Assembly (NCBI RefSeq): GCF_000373745.1
Contig: NZ_KB892279.1
Span: forward strand, 94,825-158,824
Direction: 5' to 3'
Length of the DNA stretch: 64,000 nucleotides
Source of the DNA: Oligella ureolytica DSM 18253
Lineage (GTDB): Bacteria > Pseudomonadota > Gammaproteobacteria > Burkholderiales > Burkholderiaceae_B
This document shows positions 9,319 to 20,116 of the stretch, in pieces. The notes below the pieces were generated by a model. That model had not been told where the DNA came from. It saw only the letters and a program-made list of their open reading frames with translations, and ran no database searches. Both the position numbers and the translations under genes were made by a program. Positions within the stretch are counted from its first letter, which is position 1, and every line of letters starts with the position of its first letter.

Positions 9319-11430
9319 TTTGTGGTTAGCTAAGTACGTCAAAAACTGTAAGGCATCTGCCGGTTCACGTGTTCGATAAAAATTGGGCAAACCCTTCCAC
9401 AATCTTTTGCCATAGCCCTTTTCTACTAAGCGTACATCACCAATCACCAACACACCGGCATCATTTTCACTACGGATAAGACGCCCCGCTCCTTGCTTCA
9501 AGGTAATGGCAGCGTGAGGAATTTGGATTTCAAAAAAGGGGCTGCCTCCTCGCTCCTCACAATCCTTGATACGTGCATCAAGGACCGGATCATCGGGAGA
9601 CATAAAAGGAATCTTATCGATAGCTACCAAGGTTAGTAAATCACCCGGGAAATCCACTCCCTCCCAAAAACTGGCACTGCCGATGAGAATCGCATTACCC
9701 TCTTCACGAAACCTGTCCATTAGATAAGCACGAGAATTCTCGCCCTGCTTGAGCAATGGTCGATCGATATTTTCTTTATCCAGTCGCTCTAAGAATTTTT
9801 CAGCAAAATCATCTACCGCTCTTAGGGAAGTACATAAAATAAGTACACCGCCATGAGTGGCTTTAATGAGGGGTATTAACACATCAATAAACTTATCTCT
9901 AAATGAGAAATCATCAGGTAATGGCAGCTTCGGTATCAGCATAATCGTATTATCTTGATACTCAAAAGGCGAGTCCCAAACCTTTTCAACAGCGTCATAC
10001 AAGCCCAGGTTTTTTGTAAAATGATCAAAATTGCCATTGACTGACAGCGTGGCGGAAGTAAATACCCATGCCTGATCCGAACGTCTAAATTTACCGAAAT
10101 GACGTACGCTGAGCGGAGCCCGTTGTAATTGAAAGGCATGCTGGGTTAGGTTAATCCAGCATACATACGGTGTCTCCTTAAACTCAGTCACCGTGTTAAT
10201 TTCTTCTTCCATCTCCTTAGCGACTAACACGCTGAGGCTATCCGATGGTTGAGCCTGCTGATCTTCTTTAGGATCTACCTTGGCTTGGGTCGATTCTTTA
10301 TCACTCGCTTGTACGTCAGAATCCGACGCACTATCTTGCTTGTGGCTACGAGACCAGCGCATCAGCGTATCATAAATTGTCGCCCCTTCGCGGGTCGCTG
10401 CTTGAAGGTCCGGATGCTTTTCCTGATACTTTAATAAGGCTTTTACCACCCGTTGGATTGCATCGGTCAACTCATCAAAACGCCCCATCACCCGATCGTA
10501 ATTAGGTAAATTTTGTACCAAGGACTGTTGATTTTGCATCTCTTCAAGTGGCTTTAATTGCAGGCGAAACTCCAGCAAGGCACTATTCACCGCTTGCAGC
10601 AATGCTTCGACTTCCTTGCTCACGCCCTTAAGCTGCAAACGCACTACTGCTAAGCTTCGGCGCTCCCAATCCGAAATTTTTTGACCACTAATTTGTTCAC
10701 CTAAAAAACGGGTTGCATAGTCAGGTAGTTGATGTGCCTCATCAAAGACCACGGCATCAGCTCCCGGCAACAAATCAAAAATACCCTCTTGTCTCAACGC
10801 CATATCGGCTAAAAACAAAGCGTGATTAATCACGACAACATCGGCTTCTTGAGCACGAGCGCGGGCCTTGTTAGTAAAGCACTCCTCAAAAAACTGACAA
10901 TCTGATCCTAAGCAATTGTCAGCAGTCGACGTCACGCGATGCCAAATATCCGCATTTTCAGGTACCGCAGTACAATCCGCCTTATCACCCGTAGAGGTAG
11001 CGTCGGTAAAGCGGCGAATCGCCTGCAATTGAGGGGCCTCACTTTTAGAGCGTAAACCGGTCTCTGAATCCTCAAGTTCTTTTAGATAGTGATGACACAC
11101 ATAATTGGAGCGTCCTTTAAGCACCGACACCAACGCCGGTATGCCCATCGCTTTACAGACCTGTGGCACATCCTTATTAAAAATTTGATCTTGTAGATTA
11201 CGGGTACCCGTAGAGATGATCACCTTACCCGGCGCCAGTAATGCAGGTACTAAATAAGCCCATGTTTTGCCCGTACCTGTACCGGCCTCAGCCACCAAAA
11301 TACTTTTTTTGCTAAAGGTGTCTTCAATCGCCTGTGCCAATTCGGTTTGCGCATTGCGCTTGGTAAACGTAGACACTGCTCCGGCAAAAGGACCATCATC
11401 AGAAAAAAACCGACTTACATTAAAACTCAA
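9313..11430 (-). CDS. DinG/YoaA-family ATP-dependent DNA helicase with iron-sulfur domain
   Basis: This 705-residue XPD-like superfamily 2 helicase has Walker A EAGTGTGKT at 48-56 and a DEAH box at 230-233. Four cysteines suit a 4Fe-4S cluster (about 112, 173, 178 and 184, in NCLGSDCQFFEEC). The C-terminal helicase half ends with the GAGRLIR motif. Members unwind DNA 5' to 3' in replication or damage processing. It starts at TTG (11430) with AGGAAG about 7 nt upstream; no better in-frame ATG exists. An acidic, low-complexity insert lies near residues 368-395. DinG and YoaA cannot be separated from the sequence alone. Confidence 0.88.
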   Translation of the reverse strand: MSFNVSRFFSDDGPFAGAVSTFTKRNAQTELAQAIEDTFSKKSILVAEAGTGTGKTWAYLVPALLAPGKVIISTGTRNLQDQIFNKDVPQVCKAMGIPALVSVLKGRSNYVCHHYLKELEDSETGLRSKSEAPQLQAIRRFTDATSTGDKADCTAVPENADIWHRVTSTADNCLGSDCQFFEECFTNKARARAQEADVVVINHALFLADMALRQEGIFDLLPGADAVVFDEAHQLPDYATRFLGEQISGQKISDWERRSLAVVRLQLKGVSKEVEALLQAVNSALLEFRLQLKPLEEMQNQQSLVQNLPNYDRVMGRFDELTDAIQRVVKALLKYQEKHPDLQAATREGATIYDTLMRWSRSHKQDSASDSDVQASDKESTQAKVDPKEDQQAQPSDSLSVLVAKEMEEEINTVTEFKETPYVCWINLTQHAFQLQRAPLSVRHFGKFRRSDQAWVFTSATLSVNGNFDHFTKNLGLYDAVEKVWDSPFEYQDNTIMLIPKLPLPDDFSFRDKFIDVLIPLIKATHGGVLILCTSLRAVDDFAEKFLERLDKENIDRPLLKQGENSRAYLMDRFREEGNAILIGSASFWEGVDFPGDLLTLVAIDKIPFMSPDDPVLDARIKDCEERGGSPFFEIQIPHAAITLKQGAGRLIRSENDAGVLVIGDVRLVEKGYGKRLWKGLPNFYRTREPADALQFLTYLANHKK

Positions 11431-11571
11431 AGGAACTTCCTAAAGGGTGATTAGAACAAATTATTCTTATATTGACACAAGCAATTGTAGCAATCCTGCT
11501 TGATGAATATATTTGGCTACCTAATTATGGCAAAATGACTAGCTTTACTAAATTAAATACTTGAGAGTGAA

Positions 11572-13983
11572 ATGACAGAATCTGTAAGCCAACGCCCTGA
11601 AAATTCATCATTGGACATTCCACAGGAAGTTGATAGTAGCCGTATTATTCAGCAATTAGCTGATGAACTATCGGTCAGAGCCAACCAAGTGTCTGCTGCC
11701 GTCGGATTAATGGATGAAGGCGCTACCGTTCCCTTTATTGCTCGTTATCGCAAAGAAATAACCGGCGGTTTAGATGATACGGTCTTACGACAACTGGAGG
11801 TTCGTCTACTCTATGTTCGTGAGTTGGAAGCGCGCCGTTTGGCTATTTTAGAATCTATTCATACTCAAGAAAAGCTCAGTCCTGCGCTGTATTCTGCCAT
11901 CATGGCTGCCGATACCAAGCAGCGCCTAGAGGACTTATACGCCCCCTACAAGCCTAAGCGACGCACACGTGCTCAAATCGCGATTGAAGCAGGCCTCGAG
12001 CCATTAGCAGATGCTATTTTAGCAGATAAAAACGCTGTTCCTGAGGCCCTAGCTGCCGACTACCTCAACGAAGAGCATAAGATCACTGATACTAAGGCAG
12101 CGCTTGACGGTGCCCGCGATATCTTAGCTGAACGCTTCTCCGAAGATGCCGATTTATTGGCACAGATGCGTGAGTTCCTTTCCACACAAGGTCTTTTATA
12201 TTCGAGCGTCGTTGAAGGCAAAGAGGAGGAAGGTGATAAGTTCCGCGACTGGTACGCCTTTAGTGAACGCTTAGCTACGCTGCCTTCACATCGTATTTTA
12301 GCGATGCTGCGAGGTCGCCAACAAGGCTTTTTAGATCTCCGCCTTGGTCTTCAGGTGGAAGATGAGGAGCAAACGCCCCATCCTTGTGTTGCGCGTATCG
12401 CCGACTACTTAGATTTAGATGCTGAGTTTGAAGCGATGGCTTCTCCTCGCGGCAAGTGGCTTGCTGACGTTGCTCGTTGGACTTGGCGTGTCAAGCTATT
12501 GACTGCCTTTGAAAGCGAGTTCATCACCCAACTACGCGAACGCGCCGAAGAAGAGGCCATTAAGGTATTTGCCGACAACTTAAAAGACTTATTATTAGCC
12601 GCACCTGCCGGTCCTAAATCCGTTCTCGGTCTTGACCCCGGCATTCGTACCGGGGTGAAAGTAGCCGCAATTGATGCCACGGGCAAACTACTTGATACAG
12701 CCACCATTTTCCCCTTTGAACCACGCAAAGATCGTCAAGGCAGCCTGAATACCCTGGCTGCGTTAGTCGCTAAACATCATATTGATTTAATCGCGATCGG
12801 TAACGGCACAGCGTCGCGTGAGACTGAACGTTTAGTCAATGAATTAATCAAAGACTTTAATCTGAATAAAGTCAAAAAGATCGTCGTGTCAGAAGCCGGT
12901 GCATCAGTCTATTCTGCGTCTGAACTAGCGGCCACAGAATTTCCAGATTTAGATGTCAGCTTGCGTGGTGCGGTCTCAATCGCCCGTCGCTTACAGGATC
13001 CTTTGGCTGAACTGGTCAAAATTGAGCCTAAAGCCATTGGTGTCGGTCAATACCAGCATGATGTGAACCAGCGCGAACTCGCTCGCTCTCTGGACGCAGT
13101 CATCGAAGATTGTGTCAACGCCGTTGGCGTCGATGTCAATACTGCTTCTGCAGCACTATTGGCCCGTGTATCAGGTTTAAACAGTACCTTAGCCAAAAAC
13201 ATTGTGGAATGGCGTGATAATCACGGCGCCTTTAACAACCGCAAACAGCTGCTTGATGTGGCTCGTTTTGGTCCAAAGACTTTTGAACAGGCTGCCGGTT
13301 TCTTGCGTATCCAACAAGGTGATAACCCACTGGACGCCTCGGCCGTTCACCCTGAAGCCTACCCCGTCGTTGAGCGTATTCTAGCAAAAATCCAGCGCGA
13401 CATTAAAGATATTATGGGTCAAACAGCGGCCCTTCAAGGCGTTTCACCGACTGATTTTACCGATGAGAAATTTGGTTTACCGACGGTAAAAGATATTTTT
13501 AATGAATTAGAAAAACCCGGTCGCGACCCTCGCCCAGAATTCAAAACCGCCAATTTCCAAGAAGGTATCGAGTCTATTAGCGATCTGATCCCCGGTCTGG
13601 TTTTAGAGGGTGTCGTAAGCAACGTCGCTGCTTTCGGCGCCTTTGTTGATATTGGCGTAGGTCAAGACGGCCTGGTTCACATCTCTGCCTTATCTGACCA
13701 GTTTGTCAAAGATCCTCGGGAAGTGGTCCGTGTCGGTCAAACAGTCAAAGTCAAAGTCATGGATGTTGAGGTAGAGCGCAATCGTATTAACCTCAGTATG
13801 CGCTTAGATGACGAGCCGGGAGTCGGCAATAATCATCATCGCTCTGCCCGCAGTGATAGCAAAGGCAGCAGTACCAATAAAGGCAATCCTAGAGGCTCTC
13901 ATCAGGGTGGCCAGAGACAGAGACGCCGCGAAGCCGAACCAATGGGTGCGATGGCAGCAGCCTTTGCCAAACTAAAAAAGTAG
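11572..13983 (+). CDS. tex: Transcription accessory protein Tex (S1 RNA-binding)
   Basis: The 803-residue protein has the full Tex layout: an N-terminal helical domain, a YqgF/RNase H-like domain beginning near [10 protein letters not shown], helix-hairpin-helix repeats, and a C-terminal S1 domain at about 665-740 ([15 protein letters not shown]). The tail is basic, rich in Ser, Gly and Arg. Tex is a conserved nucleic-acid-binding protein linked to transcription and, in Bordetella, toxin expression. A purine-rich GAGAG stands before the ATG. It is monocistronic, with a strong terminator downstream. Confidence 0.94.
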   Translation: MTESVSQRPENSSLDIPQEVDSSRIIQQLADELSVRANQVSAAVGLMDEGATVPFIARYRKEITGGLDDTVLRQLEVRLLYVRELEARRLAILESIHTQEKLSPALYSAIMAADTKQRLEDLYAPYKPKRRTRAQIAIEAGLEPLADAILADKNAVPEALAADYLNEEHKITDTKAALDGARDILAERFSEDADLLAQMREFLSTQGLLYSSVVEGKEEEGDKFRDWYAFSERLATLPSHRILAMLRGRQQGFLDLRLGLQVEDEEQTPHPCVARIADYLDLDAEFEAMASPRGKWLADVARWTWRVKLLTAFESEFITQLRERAEEEAIKVFADNLKDLLLAAPAGPKSVLGLDPGIRTGVKVAAIDATGKLLDTATIFPFEPRKDRQGSLNTLAALVAKHHIDLIAIGNGTASRETERLVNELIKDFNLNKVKKIVVSEAGASVYSASELAATEFPDLDVSLRGAVSIARRLQDPLAELVKIEPKAIGVGQYQHDVNQRELARSLDAVIEDCVNAVGVDVNTASAALLARVSGLNSTLAKNIVEWRDNHGAFNNRKQLLDVARFGPKTFEQAAGFLRIQQGDNPLDASAVHPEAYPVVERILAKIQRDIKDIMGQTAALQGVSPTDFTDEKFGLPTVKDIFNELEKPGRDPRPEFKTANFQEGIESISDLIPGLVLEGVVSNVAAFGAFVDIGVGQDGLVHISALSDQFVKDPREVVRVGQTVKVKVMDVEVERNRINLSMRLDDEPGVGNNHHRSARSDSKGSSTNKGNPRGSHQGGQRQRRREAEPMGAMAAAFAKLKK

Positions 13984-14018
13984 ATTTGAGTCGCTAAGAC
14001 CTCAAAAGACTAATAACT

Positions 14019-14045
14019 AAAAAGCAGGCTGATAGCCTGCTTTTT
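14019..14045 (+). terminator. Rho-independent terminator after tex
   Basis: AAAAAGCAGGCT and AGCCTGCTTTTT form a 12-bp perfect inverted repeat with a three-base loop. It lies between convergent genes and can act on both strands. Confidence 0.88.
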
Positions 14046-14050
14046 AGCAT

Positions 14051-14311
14051 TTAAACACCGGCGCTGTGACCGCTAAAAACTTTTAACACACAGCCAATCA
14101 GTAAGATCAAAACACCGGCCGCAATGAAAATTATAAAAGCTTGTTTTGCTTTTTTCATGCCTTGCTCGATTTGTTCCGGTGTCAGTCGCTCTAGCTGCTC
14201 TTTATTTTTACCACTGGGCTTTACGTATAAAGTAGCAAAACAAAACACCCCAAAAAAGGCGACAATCACGCCCAAAACAACTAAAGCGGTTGAAACGGAA
14301 GTTAAGGCCAT
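14051..14311 (-). CDS. Small two-helix membrane protein, unknown function
   Basis: The 86-residue protein has two predicted membrane helices, about residues 9-30 and 60-80. They are separated by a charged cytoplasmic-looking loop containing RLTPEQIEQGMKKA. The ATG at 14311 is preferred to a TTG at 14386 because AAGGAT lies about 12 nt upstream and the extra N-terminus is not needed. It follows the YgjP-like gene on the same strand by about 80 bp. I do not recognise a family or function. Confidence 0.55.
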   Translation of the reverse strand: MALTSVSTALVVLGVIVAFFGVFCFATLYVKPSGKNKEQLERLTPEQIEQGMKKAKQAFIIFIAAGVLILLIGCVLKVFSGHSAGV

Positions 14312-14389
14312 GTCTATAAAATATCCTTGATATTCGTTAAATAAGAGGCTTATGATACCTGTAAGTTGCCTTATTGTGAACGCCAAAAC

Positions 14390-15082
14390 TTACAATGCAT
14401 GATGATTTAATCTCCGCTGACGATCACGCCAATCCGGTAAAAACTTATCCATCAACGCCTTAAAGCGATGATTATGACTGGGCTCAAATAAATGAACCAT
14501 CTCGTGAACCAGTACGTACTCTAAACTTTCCAGCGGCTTTTTGGCCAATTCTGTATTAAGCCAAATCCTTTTGCCATCGACTCTACAACTACCCCAGCGC
14601 GTTTTCATGGTGCGAAGACGAATTTCCGGCGTCGCTATCGACATTTTCTCTTCCCACCTAGGGACTAGCTTCCCTAGTTGCTCAGTAATAGCATCTTTAT
14701 AAAAACGTTCTACGACCAAGGCCTTCTTTGCCGTGGTCGTGCCCGGGCGTACGTACAAATGCAATGTATCTTGCCTTTTGATGAGCTCATGCTTAGCGTG
14801 ACGTTCAATGATCTTTAGCTTTAAGGCATCACCCCATAAATAATGCGTTTCGCCCTCTATATAATTGTATGCTAGCGGTACTTCATAATGGATAAACTTT
14901 TTCTTCTGCTCCCGAATCCATGGCAGACGCTCAGTGATAAACTGCATCACTACCCTATCACTCAGTCGCTTAGGAATAGATACAGTTACCTGCCCGACAG
15001 GCGGCTTAACACGTATGTAAAGGTTCTTTATCGCTTTACGGTGTAATTGAATATCAATTGAGTCAACTTGAATAATTTCCAT
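14390..15082 (-). CDS. YgjP-like (M48/DUF45) zinc metallopeptidase
   Basis: The 230-residue protein carries the zinc signature HEMVH at 193-197 with downstream histidines at 203 and 205 (SHNHRF) and the family motif TRWGSC at 161-166. This is the YgjP/DUF45 family, predicted metallopeptidases often linked to restriction-modification or nucleotide metabolism, with no settled substrate. Its start lies 18 bp after the benE stop, so the two are probably co-transcribed. No purine-rich ribosome-binding site is obvious before the ATG. Confidence 0.85.
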   Translation of the reverse strand: MEIIQVDSIDIQLHRKAIKNLYIRVKPPVGQVTVSIPKRLSDRVVMQFITERLPWIREQKKKFIHYEVPLAYNYIEGETHYLWGDALKLKIIERHAKHELIKRQDTLHLYVRPGTTTAKKALVVERFYKDAITEQLGKLVPRWEEKMSIATPEIRLRTMKTRWGSCRVDGKRIWLNTELAKKPLESLEYVLVHEMVHLFEPSHNHRFKALMDKFLPDWRDRQRRLNHHAL

Positions 15083-15100
15083 GAGAGGAATTATAGCGCC

Positions 15101-16294
15101 CTAACGTTTGAACAACAAAGGTCTGAACCCTGCTCTCAGTTTAGGATTAAACAATAAGGCCGCCGCCATACCAATCACTATCCCCCAAAATGCCGAAGCC
15201 AATCCTAAAAAACTCATCCCTGAGGCTGTTGCGATAAAGGTCAGTAACGCTGCTTCACGGTTTTCTTTATCCTCAACCGCCAACACAATATTGCCATTGA
15301 TTGAGCTCATCAACGCCAAACCGGCGAGAATAGCCACTAACTCTGCCGGAAAAACGGCAAATAAGGTCACGATTGCACTGGTACAAAATGCACCGATAAT
15401 ATAAAAGACACCATTACTGATACCTGCAATGTAGCGTTTATCCGGATTAGGGTGACTATCGGGTCCTGTCGCAATCGCCGCACTAATTGCTCCTAAAACA
15501 ATACTCGGCGCACCTGTTAAGGCGTTAAGCGCGGAAGTGGCACCCGTGACGACCATGATGGGTCTGGACTTCACATTGCGATAACCATCCACCCGTAAAA
15601 TCGCCATACCGGGTAAATATTGACCACTTAAGCTCACTAAGACCAAGGGGATACTCAAACTCAAAATGCTGAAAACACTAAACTCCGGCACAATCAATTG
15701 AGGCGTCACCCACTGTAAATTAAATTGCTCAGTATGTAGCTGCCCGGTGACAATAACAAAGAGCAGTCCGGTAGCAAACACCGCCACAATGCTATAACGT
15801 GAAAAATAGCGCTTACCTAATAAGTACACGCTTAACATCAAAACTAACAACAGCGGTGAACTGCCGATGGTATTAAACGCGGCCGCGCCGAACTGGAATA
15901 ATAGACCGGCCAACATTCCTCCGGCGACACCCTGCGGTATCCAAGCCATCAATTTATCGAAACTTCCGGAGATACCGATTAACACGATAATCAGTCCGGC
16001 CAACATATGGGCGCCGACCATTTCCGGCACTGTCAGAGTGGGAAAAAGCGAGAGTAATAAAACCGTACCGGGAACTGACCAACCGGTCATGATTGGCATT
16101 TTAGAGACATAACTGAGAAAAATTCCGCTAATGCCCACCCCCATAGAAATACCCCAAACCCAACTCATCATCATGTCGGTGGAGACACCTGCCAGTGTTG
16201 CTACCTGGAAGACAATAATTAATGGGCCAGCGTAGGCAATGATTACGGCTAATAAGCCCGCAACAACAGCAGATAGAGAAATGTCTTTAAGCAT
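15101..16294 (-). CDS. benE: BenE-family benzoate/proton symporter
   Basis: This 397-residue integral membrane protein has about 11-12 hydrophobic segments and matches the BenE family, inner-membrane transporters related to nucleobase permeases. Family motifs such as TGAPSIVLGAISAAIATGPD are visible mid-sequence. The name implies benzoate uptake, but no aromatic-degradation genes lie in this window, so the substrate is uncertain. It sits between azlD (upstream, 125 bp) and the YgjP-like gene on the same strand. Confidence 0.85.
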   Translation of the reverse strand: MLKDISLSAVVAGLLAVIIAYAGPLIIVFQVATLAGVSTDMMMSWVWGISMGVGISGIFLSYVSKMPIMTGWSVPGTVLLLSLFPTLTVPEMVGAHMLAGLIIVLIGISGSFDKLMAWIPQGVAGGMLAGLLFQFGAAAFNTIGSSPLLLVLMLSVYLLGKRYFSRYSIVAVFATGLLFVIVTGQLHTEQFNLQWVTPQLIVPEFSVFSILSLSIPLVLVSLSGQYLPGMAILRVDGYRNVKSRPIMVVTGATSALNALTGAPSIVLGAISAAIATGPDSHPNPDKRYIAGISNGVFYIIGAFCTSAIVTLFAVFPAELVAILAGLALMSSINGNIVLAVEDKENREAALLTFIATASGMSFLGLASAFWGIVIGMAAALLFNPKLRAGFRPLLFKR

Positions 16295-16419
16295 TCATGG
16301 TCTCGTTTTGTTTTTAATCAGACTTAAAGCCTAAAATTGTACCCAGCAACATAACTTATTACTATACGGCTTTACACCTGTTATGGTTAACGGCTTTGAT
16401 TAGCGTTAGGACTTACCGT

Positions 16420-16734
16420 TTAGCCCATAAAATACCGCACCAACGCAGCCATCAGAAAGCCTGAGGAGATAGCGATGAGCGGTCTTTTTACTATTAAAAT
16501 TAATACTAAGGTCGTCAACAGAGCGAGCCTTGCTCCCAGGTCCCCTTCTACTGCGACCGGAGCCAAGATGGCAATTAATACGGAACCGGACATAGCACCA
16601 ATAAAGCGACGTACTCCATCACTAATTGGCACAAAAGACATAATAAAAACACCTCCCCAACGTGTCGCTAATGTCACCACCGCCATAATCAGGACAATAA
16701 GGAGAGCATGTGTCGTACTTATTTCCCAGTTCAT
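16420..16734 (-). CDS. azlD: AzlD-family branched-chain amino acid exporter, small subunit
   Basis: The 104-residue protein has three to four hydrophobic helices and the AzlD-typical TRWGGVFIMS stretch near residue 24. AzlD works with AzlC to export branched-chain amino acids and analogues. Its ATG overlaps the azlC stop codon by 4 bp, indicating translational coupling. Length is normal for the family. Confidence 0.88.
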   Translation of the reverse strand: MNWEISTTHALLIVLIMAVVTLATRWGGVFIMSFVPISDGVRRFIGAMSGSVLIAILAPVAVEGDLGARLALLTTLVLILIVKRPLIAISSGFLMAALVRYFMG

Positions 16735-17435
16735 GACTTAACACCTTCCTTCCAAAATACACCCACTAAACCACCAGCAAGTGCACCGACGACCACGTGC
16801 ATATTTTCCGGTAAATACCAATAAGCTAAGATAGCAACGATCGCGGCCACAATCCAAACCACTACGATCCTTAAGCTCTTTTGGCCACTCATTACCATGG
16901 TTAATAAAAAACAAGCCATCACCATATCCAAACCGAAAACTCGTGGATTTTCAATTAAATAGCCAAAGTAAATACCTAACCAGGTGCCGATAATCCACAT
17001 TAACCACAAAGCTAAACCACCACCGACAATATCGGCTAAACCGGATTGACCTTGTTGATACTTAGGCAATGCTTTAGCCCAATTCGCATCAGAAATGACC
17101 AGCATATAACAATAGCGCTTAACCGTCGGAATGTCCTTAAGCCAAGGATAGAGTGAAGCGCCCATTAAGATATGACGTGCATTAATAAAAAACACCGTCA
17201 CCACAAGTGGCATCACGGAAATAGACTGCCCCCATAATTCCAAGGTAGCAAATTGCGAAGCTCCTCCAAACACTAAGGCACTCATCAACACCGTATTGAA
17301 CCCATTGACACCGGTCTGTATGGAAGCCAGCCCAAACGCCAGTCCAAAAATCAGCACAAACACGGAAATGGGTAGCATTTCCTTAAATGCTACCCAAGTC
17401 TCCTGAGCCGTTAATTGTATGTTTTTAGAACTCAT
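16731..17435 (-). CDS. azlC: AzlC-family branched-chain amino acid exporter, large subunit
   Basis: The 234-residue inner-membrane protein has the AzlC pattern: GLAFGLASIQTG near residues 30-41, FGGASQFA near 56-63, and INARHILMGASLYPWL near 84-99. With AzlD it forms a bipartite exporter. The start lies about 20 bp after the trpS stop, so it is probably in one operon with zapE-trpS. Confidence 0.9.
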   Translation of the reverse strand: MSSKNIQLTAQETWVAFKEMLPISVFVLIFGLAFGLASIQTGVNGFNTVLMSALVFGGASQFATLELWGQSISVMPLVVTVFFINARHILMGASLYPWLKDIPTVKRYCYMLVISDANWAKALPKYQQGQSGLADIVGGGLALWLMWIIGTWLGIYFGYLIENPRVFGLDMVMACFLLTMVMSGQKSLRIVVVWIVAAIVAILAYWYLPENMHVVVGALAGGLVGVFWKEGVKS

Positions 17436-17455
17436 CCCAACCCTGCAATGACTGC

Positions 17456-18850
17456 TTATTCAGCGCTAAATAAAGCCAGTTGATTTAACAGTTTAGCCTT
17501 CCAAACCTCGGCACCTACCTCGGTTTCATCGACTGCGACTGCCACTAACTGCCCATTAAGCGATAGCTGATAAAGATCATTGACCAGCGTAAACTCAATT
17601 GCACCAGGGTCACTTTGCAGTGCTTTAATTTCTTGACCTGCAATTTGTGGGTTAGGGAAAGAAACCGAACGCAACAGCTCCTCTCCCTCCGTACTGATTA
17701 AACGGAACATAAACTGCCCTGTGTCATCTTTAAAACTGACAAAACGCGGCGTCTTAACGGATTTCTTGGTAGTCTTCTCTTTGACTTTATTTGGTGTTTC
17801 ACTGCCAATGGCATGGAAGCGTCTTAGGCCTACGGCTTGACGAATTTCTTGAATAAATGGTTGAGAAATTTTTCTGGCTTTTTCCGCACCGGCTAATAAA
17901 ATCTCTTCGATTTGCTCAGGCTTCGCCATCAACTCTACATAGCGCTCACGCATTGGCGCAATAATTGTTTCAAGTTCATTGCCAAGCATTTTCTTAGCTT
18001 CACCCCACCCTAAGCCCTCTCGCAGCTCTTGAGCAAAGGCCTCAGCCTTAGCCGGTTCAACAAAAGCACGATAAATGGCAAACAGATTAGAATCATCCGG
18101 ATTTTTAGGTTCTCCCGGTAACTTAGAATCTGTTTTAATCTGCGCAATGGCTTGTTGTAAATCTTTGGCCGTCCCTTCAAATAGTGGAATGGTATTATTG
18201 TAACTCTTAGACATTTTACGACCATCCAAGCCCGGTAAGGTAGCTACCTCATTATCAACTTGCGCTTCGGGCAGGACAAAGAACTCGTTGCCCTTGCCGT
18301 AGTGGTAATTAAATCGTTGAGCAATATCACGAGCCATTTCTATGTGCTGAATCTGATCTGCGCCAACCGGCACCTTATGTGCATTGAACATTAAAATATC
18401 AGCTGCCATCAGGATAGGATAAGAATAAAGACCCATGGTCACGCCATCGTCCGGCTCAACACCCGCTGCTTCATTGGCATCAACACTGGCCTTGTATGCG
18501 TGCGCACGATTCATCACCCCTTTGGGGGTAGAACACGTCAGAATCCAAGAAAGCTCCGGAATTTCAGGAATATCCGACTGGCAATAAAAGGTCGCTCGAT
18601 CGGTATCTAAACCGGCTGCTAACCAAGTGGCAGCAATTTCCAAACGTGAACGCTCAACGCGATCCGCGTCATCACACTTAATCAAGGCGTGATAGTCCGC
18701 TAAAAAGAAAAAAGCATCAACATCCGGTTGATTACTCATATCAATCGCAGGACGAATAGCTCCCGCATAATTACCAAGGTGAGGTGTGCCTGTGGTGGTC
18801 ACCCCGGTTAATACTCGTTGAACTTTGCTTTGCTCTGTCTTAGCACTCAT
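17456..18850 (-). CDS. trpS: Tryptophanyl-tRNA synthetase with C-terminal extension
   Basis: This class I synthetase has the HIGH-equivalent TGTPHLGNY at 20-28 and the KMSKS loop at 212-216. It charges tRNA-Trp. The catalytic body ends near residue 345. A Lys/Thr-rich linker (about 346-370) and an extra domain of about 95 residues follow, making 464 residues against roughly 330-340 for E. coli TrpS. The extra domain ([12 protein letters not shown], then a second strand-rich half) resembles the YegP/DUF1508 fold; that is my reading, not a search result. It lies 30 bp after zapE and 20 bp before azlC. Confidence 0.93.
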   Translation of the reverse strand: MSAKTEQSKVQRVLTGVTTTGTPHLGNYAGAIRPAIDMSNQPDVDAFFFLADYHALIKCDDADRVERSRLEIAATWLAAGLDTDRATFYCQSDIPEIPELSWILTCSTPKGVMNRAHAYKASVDANEAAGVEPDDGVTMGLYSYPILMAADILMFNAHKVPVGADQIQHIEMARDIAQRFNYHYGKGNEFFVLPEAQVDNEVATLPGLDGRKMSKSYNNTIPLFEGTAKDLQQAIAQIKTDSKLPGEPKNPDDSNLFAIYRAFVEPAKAEAFAQELREGLGWGEAKKMLGNELETIIAPMRERYVELMAKPEQIEEILLAGAEKARKISQPFIQEIRQAVGLRRFHAIGSETPNKVKEKTTKKSVKTPRFVSFKDDTGQFMFRLISTEGEELLRSVSFPNPQIAGQEIKALQSDPGAIEFTLVNDLYQLSLNGQLVAVAVDETEVGAEVWKAKLLNQLALFSAE

Positions 18851-18880
18851 TGGAAACAGACTCCGTTATGTAATTTAATA

Positions 18881-19972
18881 TTAAAGCTTAACGTAACTAC
18901 GACGTTCGCGCTGCATATATTCTTTAGATTGCATTTCAGTGATGCGCGACTCGGTACGGAAGAACTCATTAGATAATACACCCTCTGTATACAGTTCAGC
19001 TGCCTCAACCTCAGCACTCATGACAAGTTTTACATTGTAGTCATACAGTACATCAATCAACCAAGTAAAACGACGTGCCGGTGACGCTTGCGCAGCAGTC
19101 ATTTTTGGAACATCTGATAAAAAAATGGTCTCAAATCGAGTGGCTAATTCTAAAAAGTCATTTTGTGAGCGATTATCCTCACAGAGTGTTTTGAAATCAA
19201 ACCAAGCAACATTCTCAGCAACACCCAAGGCCTTCATCGGTCGATTTTCAATCGTTAAGATCGCCTCCTGAAGGGACTGCCCGCTAATCTTTTTATATAA
19301 ATCTTCCATCGCCTGTCGATTTTCAGCAGTCAGCGGTCGATAATAAAGCGGCACTTGCTCTAAAGTACGGCGGCGATAATCAACACCCGTATCGACATTA
19401 ATAATATCCATTTTCTTTTTAATCAGTGCAATCGCCGGCAAAATACGGTCTCGGTGTAAACCATCCGGATAAAGAGTCGATGGTTCATAATTTGAGGTCA
19501 TAACAAAGGTGCAGCCGTACTCAAAAAGCTTTTCAAGTAGGCGGTGTAAAATCATTGCATCAGCAATATCAGACACATGAAACTCATCAAAACATATCAA
19601 ACGATACTTTTCTGCCGTACGCTTAGCCACCACGCCTAAGGGATCCTCTGTCCCTCTAATCGCCTGCATTTGCTGATGAATACTGCGCATAAACTCATGA
19701 AAATGAATACGCACCTTACGCTTATACGGTAAATAATTATAAAAAGAATCCATCAAGAAACTTTTACCGCGCCCTACACCGCCCCATAAATACACACCCT
19801 TTGGCACATTCGGACGATTGATCATACGCTTTAGAAAACCATTACGCTGATCTTTAAAATCGATTAACTCTTCAAAAAGATCCTGCAGACGCATAATCGC
19901 TTTTTCTTGAGCAGCATCGGCAACATAGTTTTTCTCAGCTAGAGCCTTACGATAATGATGAATAACATTCAT
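18881..19972 (-). CDS. zapE: Cell division protein ZapE (AFG1-family ATPase)
   Basis: The 363-residue AAA-like ATPase has Walker A GGVGRGKS at 64-71 and a Walker B-like CFDEFHVSD segment. It matches AFG1/YhcM/ZapE throughout. ZapE associates with the Z-ring and affects FtsZ stability during late division. It follows the 2-oxoglutarate dehydrogenase operon but is separated from it by a terminator, and it begins the zapE-trpS-azlC-azlD run. Confidence 0.93.
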   Translation of the reverse strand: MNVIHHYRKALAEKNYVADAAQEKAIMRLQDLFEELIDFKDQRNGFLKRMINRPNVPKGVYLWGGVGRGKSFLMDSFYNYLPYKRKVRIHFHEFMRSIHQQMQAIRGTEDPLGVVAKRTAEKYRLICFDEFHVSDIADAMILHRLLEKLFEYGCTFVMTSNYEPSTLYPDGLHRDRILPAIALIKKKMDIINVDTGVDYRRRTLEQVPLYYRPLTAENRQAMEDLYKKISGQSLQEAILTIENRPMKALGVAENVAWFDFKTLCEDNRSQNDFLELATRFETIFLSDVPKMTAAQASPARRFTWLIDVLYDYNVKLVMSAEVEAAELYTEGVLSNEFFRTESRITEMQSKEYMQRERRSYVKL

Positions 19973-19983
19973 AAAATTTTATA

Positions 19984-20028
19984 AATAATAAAAAAATGCC
20001 CTAATTAAGCTTACTCAATATAGGGCAT
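19984..20028 (-). terminator. Rho-independent terminator of the sucA-sucB-lpd operon
   Basis: Read on the minus strand, ATGCCCTA and TAGGGCAT close a hairpin and are followed by a TTTTTTATTATT tract. It lies about 90 bp past the lpd stop and just before zapE. Confidence 0.85.
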
Positions 20029-20116
20029 CTATTGCACACAGTAACTATCAGCCTATCGAGTATTGGTGAAACAGGTCCACCAATACCGATCAATGTGACA
20101 ATCAATAGTTAAAAGA

